This document shows positions 1 to 12,687 of a DNA stretch of 64,000 bases, piece after piece. Both the position numbers and the translations under genes were made by a program. Position 1 is the first letter of the stretch; each line of letters opens with the position of its first letter. The notes under the pieces were generated by a model that saw nothing but the letters and a program-made list of their open reading frames with translations, was not told the origin of the DNA and ran no database searches. Source of the stretch: Gordionus sp. m RMFG-2023 (lineage: Eukaryota > Nematomorpha > Gordioida > Chordodea > Parachordodidae); NCBI RefSeq assembly GCF_954871325.1, contig NC_088778.1, forward strand, positions 30,950,730 through 31,014,729, read 5' to 3'.

Positions 1-120
1 GTAGCAAGGTGTAACTAATTGCTTTCCTAAAACTGCTTTGATTAGTTCTGCAGTTTTAGGCCTATACTAGCATTCCATAGCTTAGTACATTTGGCTATTG
101 CGGGATGGTGAATTTTAGAA

Positions 121-396
121 ATGTTAGGAGAATCCTTAATAGCTTCCCTGACATCTGTTATGGCAATAAGACTTATCGTATGGCACAGACAACGAATATG
201 GGAATATGAAATGATAATGAATATGACTATAAATGTGATTTATTATATAATTATATATTATACTTTTAGATGCTTGACAAAATTTAATGACGAGTCTACA
301 GAACCACTTAGAGATTTGTGGCATTCTTTAAATTCTGCAGTAATTGATCATGTTGAAGTACTTGAAAAAATTTCCCATTTAAAATACTTAATTTAA
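121..396 (+). CDS. Unrecognised small ORF (91 codons)
   Basis: An open frame from ATG to TAA that I do not recognise. The first half contains a hydrophobic stretch rich in Ile, Tyr and Met around residues 33-48; the second half is more polar and charged. No domain motif, no paralog elsewhere in the window, and no clear splice signals. In DNA this AT-rich an ORF of this length can arise by chance, so it is listed only as a weak candidate. Confidence 0.15.
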   Translation: MLGESLIASLTSVMAIRLIVWHRQRIWEYEMIMNMTINVIYYIIIYYTFRCLTKFNDESTEPLRDLWHSLNSAVIDHVEVLEKISHLKYLI

Positions 397-599
397 ATTT
401 ATAGTTATATTTTTCTATTGAAAAGAATCATCTGAAGACGAAGATAAACACATTATTCTATTTTCTTCTTCCATTATTTTAAAATAGACGGATATAAAAC
501 TATTCAAATAAAATATGGTGTTAGCAAATTGCTATATGACGACCAACGTCCATAAATTATCTTAAAATATCTAAATTCTGATTAAGTTTTTCATTTAAA

Positions 600-1767
600 T
601 TTCCAGTTACCCTAAAAATGTTCACATATATCATAGTCAGGATACCAATCTTTAACAGGTTCCTCTCTAACACTATCACATCATACAGGAAGGGTAGAAA
701 TATTACGGAGTTGACTATGGCACTTAAAGTGATTCTGGAAAGGCTAGAATGCATAGATCCCCCATCTTTGCCCTAATGATTGATTTAAGTCAAACCTTCG
801 ATTCCATTATACAGCACAAGATATGGCCCTTGCTGGAAAACATAGGAATAGATAAGCATCTGATATCGCTAAGCCTATTATTTTTAATGTAATAATGAAT
901 GAATCCTAAATAAATCCTTTAAACAAGAATATGCACTCAACCCACATTACAGGGATCAACAGCACCACAATGACATGCATAACTCTCTGAATTTTCTATG
1001 TTATGCCGACGACGTGTGTATATTAGCTAACTCAGAATACAAGATAAGAAATTTTTTATCATTATTTGTCAACAACTGTTATGAATATGGATTAAGAGTT
1101 AACTACACAAAAACCAAGCTTATCAAATACATATGCGATTAACTTCAACCCCTTTAACTTTGAGAGTAATACGATAGAATTAGTGTCAGATTTTAAATAC
1201 CTAGGAATATAAGATAACACCATTAGGCTTCACAAAATTAGATACGAAATCGAGAACTAATAATGCTAGACTCCGGTATCATCAACTGTTGAAATTATGG
1301 TCATCCAATTAAGTATCAATTAATTTCTCTTCAAGTCCCTAATTGTACCCATTCTTACCTACGGACTGGAAACTTGGCAGGACACTAAAAGCAACATCAA
1401 CGCAACTCAAACATTTATAAACAAATGCCTAAGAAGAATCACCAAAACAAATTATCCATACAACACCTCAAATTCAACGCTCTGGAATTGATGCGACATC
1501 CTACCAATCAATCGACTCATTCCCTTGAGGAGATTAGAATTACTAAGCCATAGCTTAAGACACTCGCAGGAAAATATAATATTCTCGTCCATGAAATGGT
1601 CTCCTGACGATAGGAAGAAAAGCACCCCTAAATACTATTGGTTGGCGAAATGTTTGAAGGATATGGACCTGATCAAACTCTCGTTTGCAGATTTCATGGC
1701 ACTCAGCAAAAACAAGAAACACCTAAAAGAACATCTAAAATACATGCTAAAATATGGCCTAAATTAA
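600..1767 (+). pseudogene. Decayed LINE ORF2 fragment (reverse transcriptase and C-terminus), family A
   Basis: Several frames together show pieces of a non-LTR retrotransposon polymerase. Around 776-870 there is a palm-like motif LIDLSQTFDSI; at about 1,000-1,030 the catalytic box reads YADDVCILA; at 1,380-1,770 the C-terminal part contains NKCLRRI followed by a segment with LSHSLRH and PKYYWLAKCL, the layout seen at the end of RTE-like ORF2 proteins. Stops and frameshifts break it repeatedly and the 5' half is missing. It differs from the LINE at 15,690-18,912 and is a separate family. Clade assignment (RTE-like) is inferred from the C-terminal arrangement only. Confidence 0.7.
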
Positions 1768-2329
1768 AATAGGAACCGTTCTCTTCTTTTTCTTTTCATG
1801 CAATGGCTAGAACAAAGCATGTTTAATGATGATAATAATCTGGATAACACAACTTTCTTCATATGAACCCAATACTTTTTCTTCTGGACACACGATATCG
1901 GCGACAATAACGACAACAGCTACAACAACAACAAATAGAATAATGGATAATGATAACGAACACTGGTTATGATAATATCGCAATAACCGACGAACCCAAA
2001 TATCTTTGCACAGCGCGTACAAGGCCTACAGGACACGCGATATCGACACACCGAACAAATAAGGAAGGGACTCATCATGCAAACTTAACTTAAACTCTCA
2101 ATACTCACCAAGATATAAGAGTTATTATTGTTTTTTGTTGCCACACTAAATAACCATATCAGAATTCAGGTACATTATTACATGACATTATATTTCTTAA
2201 TACTATTCTGCCGGTAACGGAACTAATACATCATCACTTTCATACTTCTCCCTTCTTCACTTTGCTAGCTGGCAACATAGTGGTACCGTCCACTATAATA
2301 AAACATATATACTAGTGAATATACTTAGT
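1768..2329. other. No gene seen; possible LINE 3' region
   Basis: Follows the LINE fragment directly. Contains an ACAACAACA-rich patch near 1,920-1,940 and two related words built on acgcgatatcg/cacgatatcg near 1,890 and 2,035. No convincing coding region. Confidence 0.3.
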
Positions 2330-2436
2330 TGGTTAAGATACAAATACTTTTAAATAATATATATCATTACTGGACACAAGATACTTTCCAAAATTTAAAA
2401 AAAGATACAAATATTCGTGATACTGCCCAACCCTGC
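2330..2436. repeat. hAT-like non-autonomous element terminus (GATAC-rich)
   Basis: A stretch with recurring agatac words that ends in gatactgcccaaccctgc. Similar GATAC-rich segments end at about 58,375 and 59,585 with related words (cttccccaactctg, gatgcccaaatctag). The pattern resembles ends of hAT-type MITEs, but I could not pair two termini of one copy. Confidence 0.3.
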
Positions 2437-2449
2437 TTATTTCTAAACA

Positions 2450-5000
2450 GAACAAAATTTTGATTCTTTAAAAATATGTCATATATCTCAATTTTCACTC
2501 CTATTTAGATTTAAAACAAAATATGAGAACAATTTGGATACACTCAAATAAGCTGATCCTTTATTTTGAAAAAATTGCCAGCTAGTATACAAGTTAAAAT
2601 AGGGTGCCCTCGTTTATATTCTGAACAGACTGACCTTGTAAAAGTAAGATAAGACGAACCAGGATTTTTTAGATCAAGAATTTGTGAAAAGTATTAGTGA
2701 ATTATTATTATCGTTACATTCTAGAGTAAAAAATTTATAATTGGACGCGATTATAGGGTTTCCCTTTAATCGGATTTTTCAACTCAATCTAGAAATTCAA
2801 AATAAATATATCAGAATTTTCATCAAACCCTTATTTTCAACTTTCAACTATAATACATTTGGATAAGATATTTTGGTCCCAAATATTAATGACTTTTAAA
2901 ATCAACAGGTCAAAAACTAAAAAATCTTTAATGACTCAAATCATACTTTTATACCTAAAACAAAAAAATTCAACTTGAAATATTCTGAGGTAACTACATA
3001 TCTTTTTGGAATTCATTTCCTTTACTTTAGAGATATATTAATTTTTCACCTATTTAATTTTTTTTAATATGATTACCATTTTTTTACAATATAATAATTT
3101 ATATTCACATTTTATTCATTTGCATTTATCTAAGATTATATTTTTATATTTAGTATTTTATATATATTTATAAAAATTAAATTATTAATAAAGAAAGAAA
3201 TAACTATTATGCTGATAAATTAATATATAAATAAGCAATTAAAAAAATGCCAAAATTACATAGCTAAAGGTAAGCGAAATTATTAAGCCAATAATAATAC
3301 AATTCAATATTATATTTAAAATAAATTTATAATTTTAAACTAATGATGATTATTTAAAATATTATTTAATTTCCTTTCATAATAAAGTTTTGTTTAAATA
3401 TAGTGGTCCAGTAATTGTTTGGTATTCTTAGTCGTTGGCAGTAGTTGTGAAAAGACAGATAGTTGGTCATTTTCTACTGGTTTTCAGGGCTCTAGTAGTT
3501 ATTGGGGCTCTAGTAGTTTTTGGGGTTCTAGTAGTTTTGCAGGTTTTACTAGTTTTGGGGGTTCTAGTAGTTTTGGCTGTTTTAGTAATTTTGGGGGTTA
3601 TAGATGTGGGGGTTATAGTAGCCTTTCTACTATTCTTAGATATTCTAGTAGTTCATGGGAATCTTGTAGTTTTAGGTGTTTGTCTAGTACATGTGGCTTC
3701 AGTACCCGGTGTTCGTCTAGTTCTTAGGGTTCTAGTAGTTGTTAGCGTTCTAGTAGTTGTTAGCGTTCTAGTAGTTGTTAGGGTTCTAGTAATTGTTAAA
3801 GTTCGAGTGGTTGTTGAGGTTCTAGTAGTTGTTGGGGTTATAGTTCTATTCGGGGTACTATTACGTCTAGTACATGTGGCTTCAGTACCCGGTGTTCGTC
3901 TAGTTCTTAAGGTTCTAGTAGTTGTTAAAGTTCGAGTGGTTGTTGGGGTTCTAGTAGTTGTTGGGGTTATAGTTCTAATCGGGGTACTATTACTTATCGT
4001 AAATTTGGTGGTGGCAGTTACATTTGTTATTGTTGGGTTTATGGTGGCAGTAGAAGTAACATTATTTTTCCCTGAGGTTGTATAAGTAGTAGTATTAGGT
4101 GTAACAGGAGTTGTCGCTGAGGTAGAAGTAGTATTATCTGTAACGGGGTCATTTGGTATCGGTCCACCTACATAAGAAATTGTAGCTAGAATGACACATA
4201 CAGGACAATTAGTTAAGGTCTTTGATTATAAAATAATAAGAAATTGACAATTTTAATTATATTTTTTATCATTTTAACATAAATAAATTTATATAAACCT
4301 TTTGTCTAAATATTCATGTTTTTTAAAACAGAATTATAAGAAAATTTTAATTGGTCATTGATTTATTTTAATTGCGCCTTATAAGTTTAAGGTCATTTTA
4401 AGTAACAAATTTGTTATTTAATACTAAAGGCAAAACCGAATATCTAGGGAAGAGCAGTATCGAAAATACAAAAACTTCCTGGAGTCAACCCCCCTTTAAA
4501 AACTTTCTGCGACGATAACATATATACTGCGAGTTATTCTCCCCATTTATTATTATTATAGTGTATTGTTGCATGAATTTAAGTTTGCTGATAGAATGAA
4601 TATTATAAAATTGATCTATAATTAAAGTATTAAATAAATTTTTACAGCAATATACTTTATCATATTTCACCTAAAAAAATAATTTCCCACCCATTAATCA
4701 GCTTACTCCCTAAGATTCCTACATACCTCAGATGTCTACTCACGTTAAAAAATTTGTAAGCAAATTTATCTAAATATTGGAGAAGGAGATGGGCCAAAGT
4801 TTAAAAAAATGTTTTAATTCGAATACATCCCTTCTATAACCCTTTTCTGATTTGTTTGTAAGTTCTTCACTTTAAAAATGAGATCCTTGGAATACCCAAC
4901 TTATAAGAATGAAGTAATAATATTCATATAATATAAACATAGTAAAATATAAACGATTGATTTAGATAATATAGGCATAATTTGCTATATATTATTAGTT
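2450..5000. repeat. Duplicon copy carrying the threonine-rich exon (third paralog block)
   Basis: Sequence here matches 22,430-24,740 in the same orientation, matches 48,740-50,950 in inverted orientation, and in part matches 38,150-38,508 plus 40,272-40,690. Anchor words include ttggaattcatt, caacttgaaatatt and ggagtcaacccc. The block continues on both sides of the exon, so whole genomic segments rather than a processed copy were duplicated. Confidence 0.8.
3428..4219 (-). pseudogene. Threonine-rich repeat exon, paralog 1 (disabled)
   Basis: Read on the minus strand, an exon begins after an acceptor AG at 4,221-4,220 with a Cys-containing segment (NCPVCVILATISYVGGP) and continues as low-complexity sequence dominated by TTRT, TPTTTR and RTPGTE units up to a TAA at 3,428-3,430. 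It aligns with the exons at 23,116-23,847 and 49,549-50,293, including the closing FTTT(A/T)N segment. One in-frame TGA lies near 3,660. Composition (Thr, Pro, Arg, Asn) suggests an extracellular mucin-like or structural protein, but that is inference. The initiating exon is not identified. The Arg content is unusual for a mucin. Confidence 0.55.
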
Positions 5001-5049
5001 TTTAATTACAATTCACCTGTAGATACATGTAAATAACATAAACGACAAA

Positions 5050-6480
5050 AAAATAAGTTCAAAATATTTCTGATGGATGGGGGTAATCATAGCCAGAGGG
5101 TAATTTATTAGGACGTATTTGATAGGCAATCTACCAAAAATTTGTAAACCTTAAAGAAATTTTATAAAATTGTTTTCCCCATTTTATACATTTTAGTGAA
5201 ATGTAATATTGAAAAGTTACTAATTTTGCATATAAATATCCTATAACTAAAAGAGATTTATAAAATGTATAAAGCATATAAAAGCAAGGGGCGTTTGTTC
5301 TAAGCGAAGCGCATGATAATTTCTACTCTGTGAAAATTAAAATTAAGGTTATAATTAGAAAGATCTGTTTCGCAAGAACATTTGTAACTTTAAGAGTAAG
5401 GAAAAAACAACCGGCATCCTTAAGATTGATATAACTTGTATAGATGTATACTAAAGGCGAGATGGAAATGTGAAAAGACACAAATAATTGAAGACGGTTA
5501 TAAACTCTACTATAATAGTAGTTAAATGATATTAATCTCATCCTCAGCCATGATCTAATCTTAACAGTAGTGAGTCATGTAAATCTCTAATGCAGCTGCA
5601 AAGACATTTGGATATTTATTTTCGATGAAAAATCCCTAAAAGATTATATAGTTATTATAAGTGGATACCTTTCGCATGTAGGCTCTGTTATTAAACGCTA
5701 ATTTTAACGTAGCGCGATACCGGTAAAGCTATTTGGCAAAGAAGTGGATCGCCCTTAGTTATTATTTTTTTTTTAAAGTAGCTTCTCTATTCAAAAATTT
5801 AAAAAAAAATGTTTAATATAAATTTAAAAAATGTAGCATCAATATTTATTTTATATTGCATGTTAATAATAAAATAATCTCTACGTTAGCATTCCTAAGT
5901 TTAGAGAGGATGATCGGAAAGAATAAGTTACGCCTTGCTAAATAACGACTCAAACAGTGCAGGAGCAATGTGGTATTTATGTGTCAAAACTTTTATATAA
6001 GAAAAATTATTTTAAAAAAAAGTTCATTTAAGTATTTTATGATCTACCGTATCTTTGTCGTGGATTATGTATATTCTGCTGCTTTTAGAATACAGCTAAA
6101 TCTTATGTAAGATCAGAACATAAATATTTTATTTTACCTACTATTTTGAATTCCAACAATCTGTTGTGTTCAAAGACTTTCATTTTTTGAAATTTAAGCA
6201 TAACTGCCTGATGACAAGAAATTTTGATAACAAGGAGATAATTTAAATTAATAAATAAAGGATGATCTTATGACTTTATAAGTTAATTTTTTTTTTGAAA
6301 ACGTGTTCTATGTTTTAGGAATAAATCAATTTAGTTTGAAATTAAATTTGATTTATTGAACGTAAATTTAGTACAACCAAAATAAATTTCAATATCTCTG
6401 GAATTTTATGTGAGGATTCTAATAAAACTGTAATTAATAATTAATAAAATTTATGAATAATGCCTTTAGATGTTTTTTAG
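5050..6480. other. AT-rich region without recognisable gene
   Basis: I see only short ORFs with no motif, homopolymer A/T runs and scattered GC-containing words (for example gtagcgcgatac near 5,709). No splice-linked reading frame and no paralog elsewhere in the window was found. Confidence 0.4.
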
Positions 6481-6680
6481 GATAAGGCTGTTTGATTTGT
6501 GCGATATTATCCTTCATTTTACGTATATCTAAATATAAACCCTGTATTTTTCTAAATAATAATTTCAAAATATTTCCACAAATTTGGATAAAAGAAATTC
6601 CAGAATATCATTTTATAGTGAAATTTCTTGTTATCAACTGTCGAATATTCCTTATAAATAATGTATATTATATATATTTT

Positions 6681-6795
<115 letters not shown>

Positions 6796-7208
6796 ATTGG
6801 GGCATCATTTATATTTTAAATTACCTGATAAATTAGATTAATAATTTCAGATTTTGAAATAATTTAAATTTTAAAATTAAATTAGACAAGAAGTTTATAA
6901 AAATATTAATTACTAAATAACGAATAAACTATTCTAAAAAGTAAGCAGCTACCGCCACAGCGATTTTTTTTAAAGCAGCGCGCAATTAGCTAACGCTACC
7001 AAAAAAATGTAGCAGCCGACGGATAAAAAGGATTATAAAAAAACATGAAACTGAATAAATATTTTTAAAATAACAATATTTTTTATTTAGAAATTCAGAA
7101 ATATTTCGAATTTTGAGAAAAATTTAAGGCTAAAATCATAAATAATTTTTAAATTTTATATAACTATACTTATCACCAAATTTTTTAAAATAAATTCTAT
7201 TCTTTTTT

Positions 7209-8460
7209 TTAAAAAAAAAATTTTTTTGATTGAGGTATATATGTTTTAAGTAAATAATAAACCTTAAATGCTACATTAAGAATTGCCGATGTCCCTGGAT
7301 TTCTAACATAAAATCTAAAGATTCTATAAACTCCAAAGTTAGGAAATTCTCGACGTACAGTCACCCTTAGATTATTCGCCATATATTCGATTGCTGGATT
7401 GGCGGTACTAAGTACCACCGCGTCATTAACTAATGCACCTTCGAAATATATTTACATTTTATCTTATAATTAAATTTTGAAAAAAAAATAAATAATATAT
7501 TTACCTTTTACATATAACGGCGGTAAATAAAATAGCAATTCAAAATTGCACGCTAATGCCATCTCAGGCTTTCTTACCACTAAAAATACAACGTTCGAAT
7601 CAAGTTCTTTAGCGATTTTTTTATTTTATACATTATTATATTAATTAAAATTTATTATATATATAATAATTATTAAAATCAAATCACTTAGACTTCAAAA
7701 GATCAACAAAAAATTCCCCCCCCCCCTCCCTTTTAAAAACATTGGATTTCCTTTTCCCGATGACATTTTTCTGGATTATGTGAACATTTTGAAAAATTTT
7801 TATAAAACGTAATATAAAATATTTTGATGTTTTTTTTATACTTCCTACGAATGTTTCTGGGTTAGATTGGACTGTTTCTACAGATATAAATACATTACTT
7901 GATCCGCCGGATAAAAAGCAGGCTTGTAATAGTTTACGACCTAAAGTAGGAGTACCTATATTTTTTTCAATATTGGTCATTAATTTTTAATGTTCCGAAT
8001 CGGCATTAATCCCAACTTAATCAATCAAATATTACGGAAAAAAATACATAAATTGATAATTAAAGGTTATTTTAATCTGATCTACTTTAAGTTTTTAATA
8101 TTAAAAAATAATACTAAAAATATTAAATATTTGAGTGAATATAAATTTTGTAAATTTAAAAAAGAAAGAAGAGATTATTACCATAGTTGAAACCCAGTCC
8201 ATAGCTTGTTGCAAAAGTCAACAAAATAAGAATTCCCTAGATTAAAAAATTTATGTTTTTACCCATCAACATAATCATGAATTATATTACCAATATACTT
8301 GAAGGCATTATATAAAGGAAATTTAGTGATTAAAATAAAAGTTTATTGTAAAAATAATAATTATTTCTAAGACTTTTTATAAGCTAAAACTTTATATACA
8401 CCTTTCCCAAATTGTTCAATAATTGGAATATATCGCATTGGAATCAATTTGTGTAATATG
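7209..8460 (-). CDS. Gene X, copy 1 (unrecognised multi-exon gene, partly disabled)
   Basis: Minus-strand exons with GT...AG borders can be placed at 8,236-8,182, 7,955-7,842, 7,606-7,505 and 7,438-7,209. Their lengths (55, 114, 102) and phases match gene X in the left and right arms, and these four exons read without stops: TFATSYGLGFNYG, then TLGRKLLQ and a GGSSN motif, then RKPEMALACNFELLF, then FRFYVRNPG with a VYYL ending. The upstream exon (about 8,310-8,265) has lost one base relative to the other copies, which shifts the frame. A still earlier coding piece with IIEQFGKGVYKVL lies at 8,460-8,370. I recognise no known family; a hydrophobic segment (ILLTFAT region) could be a membrane span. 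Confidence 0.5.
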
Positions 8461-8992
8461 ATATCTTTCTTTAATATATTTTTTATACATTTTTTTTTTG
8501 TAATTTAGTTAAAGATCAAGTTTAAAAATAGAACAATATTTAGGTAGAAATAGTATTTTTATGCCAAAATTTTAGGGTTGTGTTATGATTGAAAAATATA
8601 AAATAGCGAGTAAATAGTATAGTTTTATTTTTAAATTTGATTAATTTTTTGGAAATGTAACGACAAAAGTTACTTGTCACATTTATGAGATCGATCCATT
8701 TTGGTAAGCAATAATGAAAGCACGGCTGGCCCCCTATACATAATTGGTTTGTAAACAATATCAAAAATAAGTAGAAACCCTAAAATCCCTATATTTCCCA
8801 ACCTCATAGGATTTTTCATCCTAAGCTTAGCATTCCCCTTTCTTAAGAGGAGTGACGTAGTGGAACTAAGAGTATCCCCTAACTCTAAATGGTTAGAGAT
8901 ATATCCTAATACTAAATATTATTATTTATTACAAAATAATTTGAAAAAAATTGCGCTATTTCAATTTTTTTTATAAAACTACCTCTTATCTT

Positions 8993-9130
8993 TAGTGTTA
9001 CTAAAAGGCCCGTTGAGTCGATTTTTCAAAACGGCCCGATAATATGTTAGCATCGAGATTTGACAAATAGATATGATGCATTTCTGCCATTTCTGCCAGC
9101 TATTATTTTAGGCTTAAATAATGTTATCTT
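8993..9130. mobile_element. MITE relic of the GTGTTGTTAAACGG family
   Basis: Starts with a decayed terminus (tagtgttactaaaaggcc) followed by the family's interior words tcgatttttcaaaacggc, tcgagatttgacaaatagat and ctgccagctat. The downstream inverted terminus is not visible. Confidence 0.5.
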
Positions 9131-9336
9131 GGTTAATAATAAATTTTAATAAAATTTTCCTTAAAATTTATAAATCTGTGTAATTTTTTATGGAAAAACT
9201 AGTAAGTGATAGATACTAAAGTATTTGGTGGCATTGTTAATTTTATTTTGGGTTTTTCGTTATGTTTTTTAATTTTAATTTTTACAAAACTTTTAAAATA
9301 AAATCATATCATCTACACTTCATCATTTTCAAATAC

Positions 9337-10640
9337 ATATGCGCGTACAGACCTTACAAAAACATACTAGAGTCACTATTAGCCCTGAAAATAATTATGC
9401 AGAAATGTTGCAAAACAAAATACTCTCCTACTTCACATTCGTAGATTTTAGTAGAGCTTTTGATAATGTTAATCTTGATTCTATATGGAAAACGCTCAAC
9501 ATCATTCACATTATAAAAAGTTGTAAAACAAGGCTGCACTCTTATAGCCACTTTTGTTTAATATAAACAAGCACAAAGTGCGACCGATCTAGTAAATTAA
9601 GGGTCAAATGATACGATACGTTTAGAAAATAGAATAACATCATATGCAGATGACATTGTTGCTATATACAAAAATATGGAAGAAAATTAAAAATTTACAC
9701 CTATTGGAGACCTTGAGTCATAGAGTTGAGACTAACAAAAAATTTCAACAAAACAGTTGTTCACCCCTCCCCAAACGCGCCATCGCTCCAAAATTGTACT
9801 TGGAACTAACACAGTAAAAATGGTATACAAAATAAAATACTCTGGCTACGCATTAATGAGAATTAGAATACAAAAAGTTTGCTTTTAATACGTATATGAA
9901 AGTATGGAAAAGATATTTTGATATTTACCAGTGTACGAATCTTCAACTCGACAATAATTATTATATTATACTCTATAGAGGGGAATTATGGGAAAATAGA
10001 CAACTTCAATCCTTTATCAATTAATGACTCTAGATTATAAATGGTATCTTCTACCCCAGAAATCATCTCACCAATCTTTGGGAAAAGTCAAATCATACGC
10101 TAATAAACATAACATTAAAAAAAACGCCGAATTTAGTTTTTAGTCCCACATATTAAGAAACTCTGATCACAATCTACTACATGATGTCATAACATGGCTT
10201 ATATACTTACAAAGGGGAGCAATACACAAAGTACAAATCACGGTACTATAAAACTATAAACATGGAATTGAATAGCAATATGAAACAATTTATAAAACTA
10301 AATAACTTTAAGAAATCTATCAAAAAACTTTCGTATCAATTGAAAGCTCACAATAATATTATTATCAAATACATCTCTAGAAACTTTTACAAATTAATAC
10401 AAATTATTTTTATAAAGATATGAATTTAAAAAAATACGATATGTTAAATTCTTTTTTCATGGATAGTTGTATTAATTTCTTAATATATCGTGGTAGTCGA
10501 TAAATCCTCCAACATATAAAGTAATCAAGTAGTACAATATATCTTTTCAAATTAATCTGAAATCAACCAGTACTTACATAAAGATATTTTAATCTTAAAA
10601 TTATTCCCTCCCACCCTTAGTGTAATTAAATTATACAATA
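9337..10640 (+). pseudogene. 5'-truncated LINE (family B) fragment, left arm
   Basis: Begins at the word caaatacatatgcgcgta, equivalent to 17,350 of the long LINE B copy, and carries decayed RT palm (FVDFSRAFDNVNLDS near 9,438), the YADD region (tatgcagatgacattg near 9,645) and the C-terminal part. Stops and frameshifts are frequent. Its 3' tail is interrupted by a hAT element at 10,649 and resumes at 20,649-20,705. The same truncated copy, with the same flanking DNA, occurs inverted at 54,753-56,083. Confidence 0.85.
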
Positions 10641-10648
10641 GTTCTTGG

Positions 10649-10730
10649 CAGTGGCGTAGAGAAGGGGGGAATTTTGGGTTTGAACACCCCCCCCCTCCCC
10701 AAATTTTTTTTCTTATTTCAAATAATTTTA
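10649..10730 (-). mobile_element. One end of the left-arm hAT element
   Basis: The terminus CAGTGGCGTAG follows the sequence GTTCTTGG (10,641-10,648), which is the 8-base target duplication seen intact on both sides of the right-arm copy. The rest of this hAT lies at 18,924-20,640, separated by the LINE insertion. A C-rich tract (10,686-10,700) lies just inside the terminus, as in the partner. Confidence 0.75.
10720..10730. repeat. 11-base target-site duplication, left
   Basis: AAATAATTTTA here recurs at 18,913-18,923. The right arm has a single, slightly diverged version of this site inside its hAT element. Confidence 0.7.
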
Positions 10731-11169
10731 TCATATTTTTATTTTAGTTATAATATAATTATCTTTGTCAACGATTTTCATTTAGCATTTTATCAAGTTA
10801 ATATTTAAACATGATCAACGCCGTTATTTCCAAGATTTTTTTATACTAAATAATTTGTTTGAATCATAAAATATGCTCAACCGAATTGATTTTTGGATGA
10901 TGGAAATCAAGCTAAGTACTTGATTTTACCTATATTTTTGATGCTTTCAAATGGTTGCATGATTACGTTAATTGGACAACTCATTTGTAGATTGGTATAG
11001 GTCAGATCTTTTTTCCTTTGCTAAAGGTATATTTTATTTTTCTCTTAATCATTGCAAGGAAACTAAAAATAAATTTTGGACTAGAGTCGGAAGTATTTTT
11101 ACAATTACATTACTACTATATAAATATACTTATTTAGTTTGTAAGTTAAACTCCACTCAAGGCTTATTT

Positions 11170-12080
11170 TTAATTTAAACTTATATTTCTAATTTACATT
11201 ATTGTAATTTCAGCACCATTAAATTAAATATATAATATACCCTTTTAATTGATATTGTACTTTTTAATTTGTCTCTCTAAATCAGTAATTTTGTTTGTAA
11301 ATTATATTAATTTGCATGGTACTATTTAATTTATATCCCCTCTTAATTAGGGATACCCACCGTTATCATAAATATTATTTTCTTATTATTAAAAGTAGTA
11401 TTGTAACTTAATATTCATTATTTCTTAATACTTTGACTTAATATTAGCTAAATTTGGATATTTTTTTTAACTTATAATGTCCTCTTACTTTTATAGGACC
11501 AATATTTTCACATTTATTTACATGTTATATCAACTGGTAATATAAATACAGAAGTAGTTAAATATATAGTTTGTTTCTCTTAATTTGAAATTTTCTGTTT
11601 AAACATGTTTTAATTTACATAGTATAATTAATCTAGGTCCCTTCTTAATTAAAGATACTCTTTATCCCCTAAACATTTATGACATTAAATTTTATAGTTG
11701 AAATTTAATATTGGTAAAATGCTTTAATAAGCTTTCAATGGTTCTTGATTATACATTAGCTGAATTTAGTCGTTTTTGCTCTTAATGTTTGTATACCTTA
11801 ACATAACTAATAAATTATATTTACTTTTATTATTTTTACTTTAATTAGATTTTTAAACTTGTAACATTATATACAGATGATTTTTTGGATATAGTTAAAT
11901 TCAACATTTGATAAATTTTAGTATTTTAGCTAGTTGTAAGGTTCTAAATTTTACATAAGCTATATCTGGGTATTCTAGTTTAACAACTTTCAACTTAAAA
12001 TATAAATAATTCATTTGTATTATTACCTTCAATGATATTATTAGATTTACATTATCATGTCTATAATCAATTTTCCTTAT
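11170..12080. repeat. Possible diverged ~300-base tandem repeats
   Basis: The pattern 'taatttRcatRgta...tcttaattaRRgatac' occurs near 11,310-11,355 and again near 11,605-11,665, with related neighbouring words. The units are strongly diverged. If real they would lie in the 5' part of the LINE insertion. ORF 10,972-11,178 upstream shows no motif. Confidence 0.3.
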
Positions 12081-12308
12081 ATTTTAAATATTAATCTATT
12101 AATATATTATATTATATGCATCGATCGGTTTTAACACCATATACATATCTTCATAAATATTTTAGATTATTTAGGTTATATAATCTTTAGGGACCCCTAA
12201 ATTAGGTCGATAAACATGAACCAAATAGCGAATAAGTGTTAATTTATATCCTTATTTATCCCATTTTTTCCCAGATAAGATATTACTATTTTATTTAGTG
12301 GTTTTAAT

Positions 12309-12352
12309 CAATGACATTAATACTATAGACCAATGACATTAATACTATAGAC
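12309..12352. repeat. 22-base tandem duplication at the left P-element tip
   Basis: CAATGACATTAATACTATAGAC occurs twice in succession (12,309-12,330 and 12,331-12,352); the right end has one copy. Confidence 0.9.
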
Positions 12353-12680
12353 TGCCGATCGTAATGCTAAAATCAAATTTGAAGTGGCAAAAATTGAAGT
12401 GATTGGTGGCCATTTTGTGTTTATATCTTTTACGAAAGAACCATGTGATAATTTCATAAATTTCAGGTATATTTTTATTATGTTTATATTTATAATATAT
12501 ATATATTCTAATTAAACACCAATTTATTATTTACCTTATATATTATAGTATATATGAATCAAATAAAGGTCACTACTAAATATTTTACTTGAAATATTTC
12601 TGCTCTTTATTAACATTTGCAATTTATTATTTAATAATGAATATCTTTTATAAGAATTCAATTTAATATTTTTTAATATC
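12331..12680 (+). repeat. Left long terminal inverted repeat of the P element
   Basis: Matches the reverse complement of 13,862-14,199 over nearly its full length, with small differences. Contains gccattttgtgtttatatc and the tract around aatttattatttacctta. Confidence 0.9.
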
Positions 12681-12687
12681 CCAAAGC

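Noticed and set aside
3419-4085. Overlapping plus-strand ORFs rich in Ser/Gly or Val/Leu
   Set aside because: They are antisense readings of the threonine-rich exon; the same effect appears at 23,092-23,803 and 49,592-50,200.
8370-8460. Protein-kinase glycine loop (FGKGVYKVL)
   Set aside because: Resembles a kinase P-loop by eye, but no VAIK lysine or downstream kinase motifs follow and the segment belongs to the gene X block.
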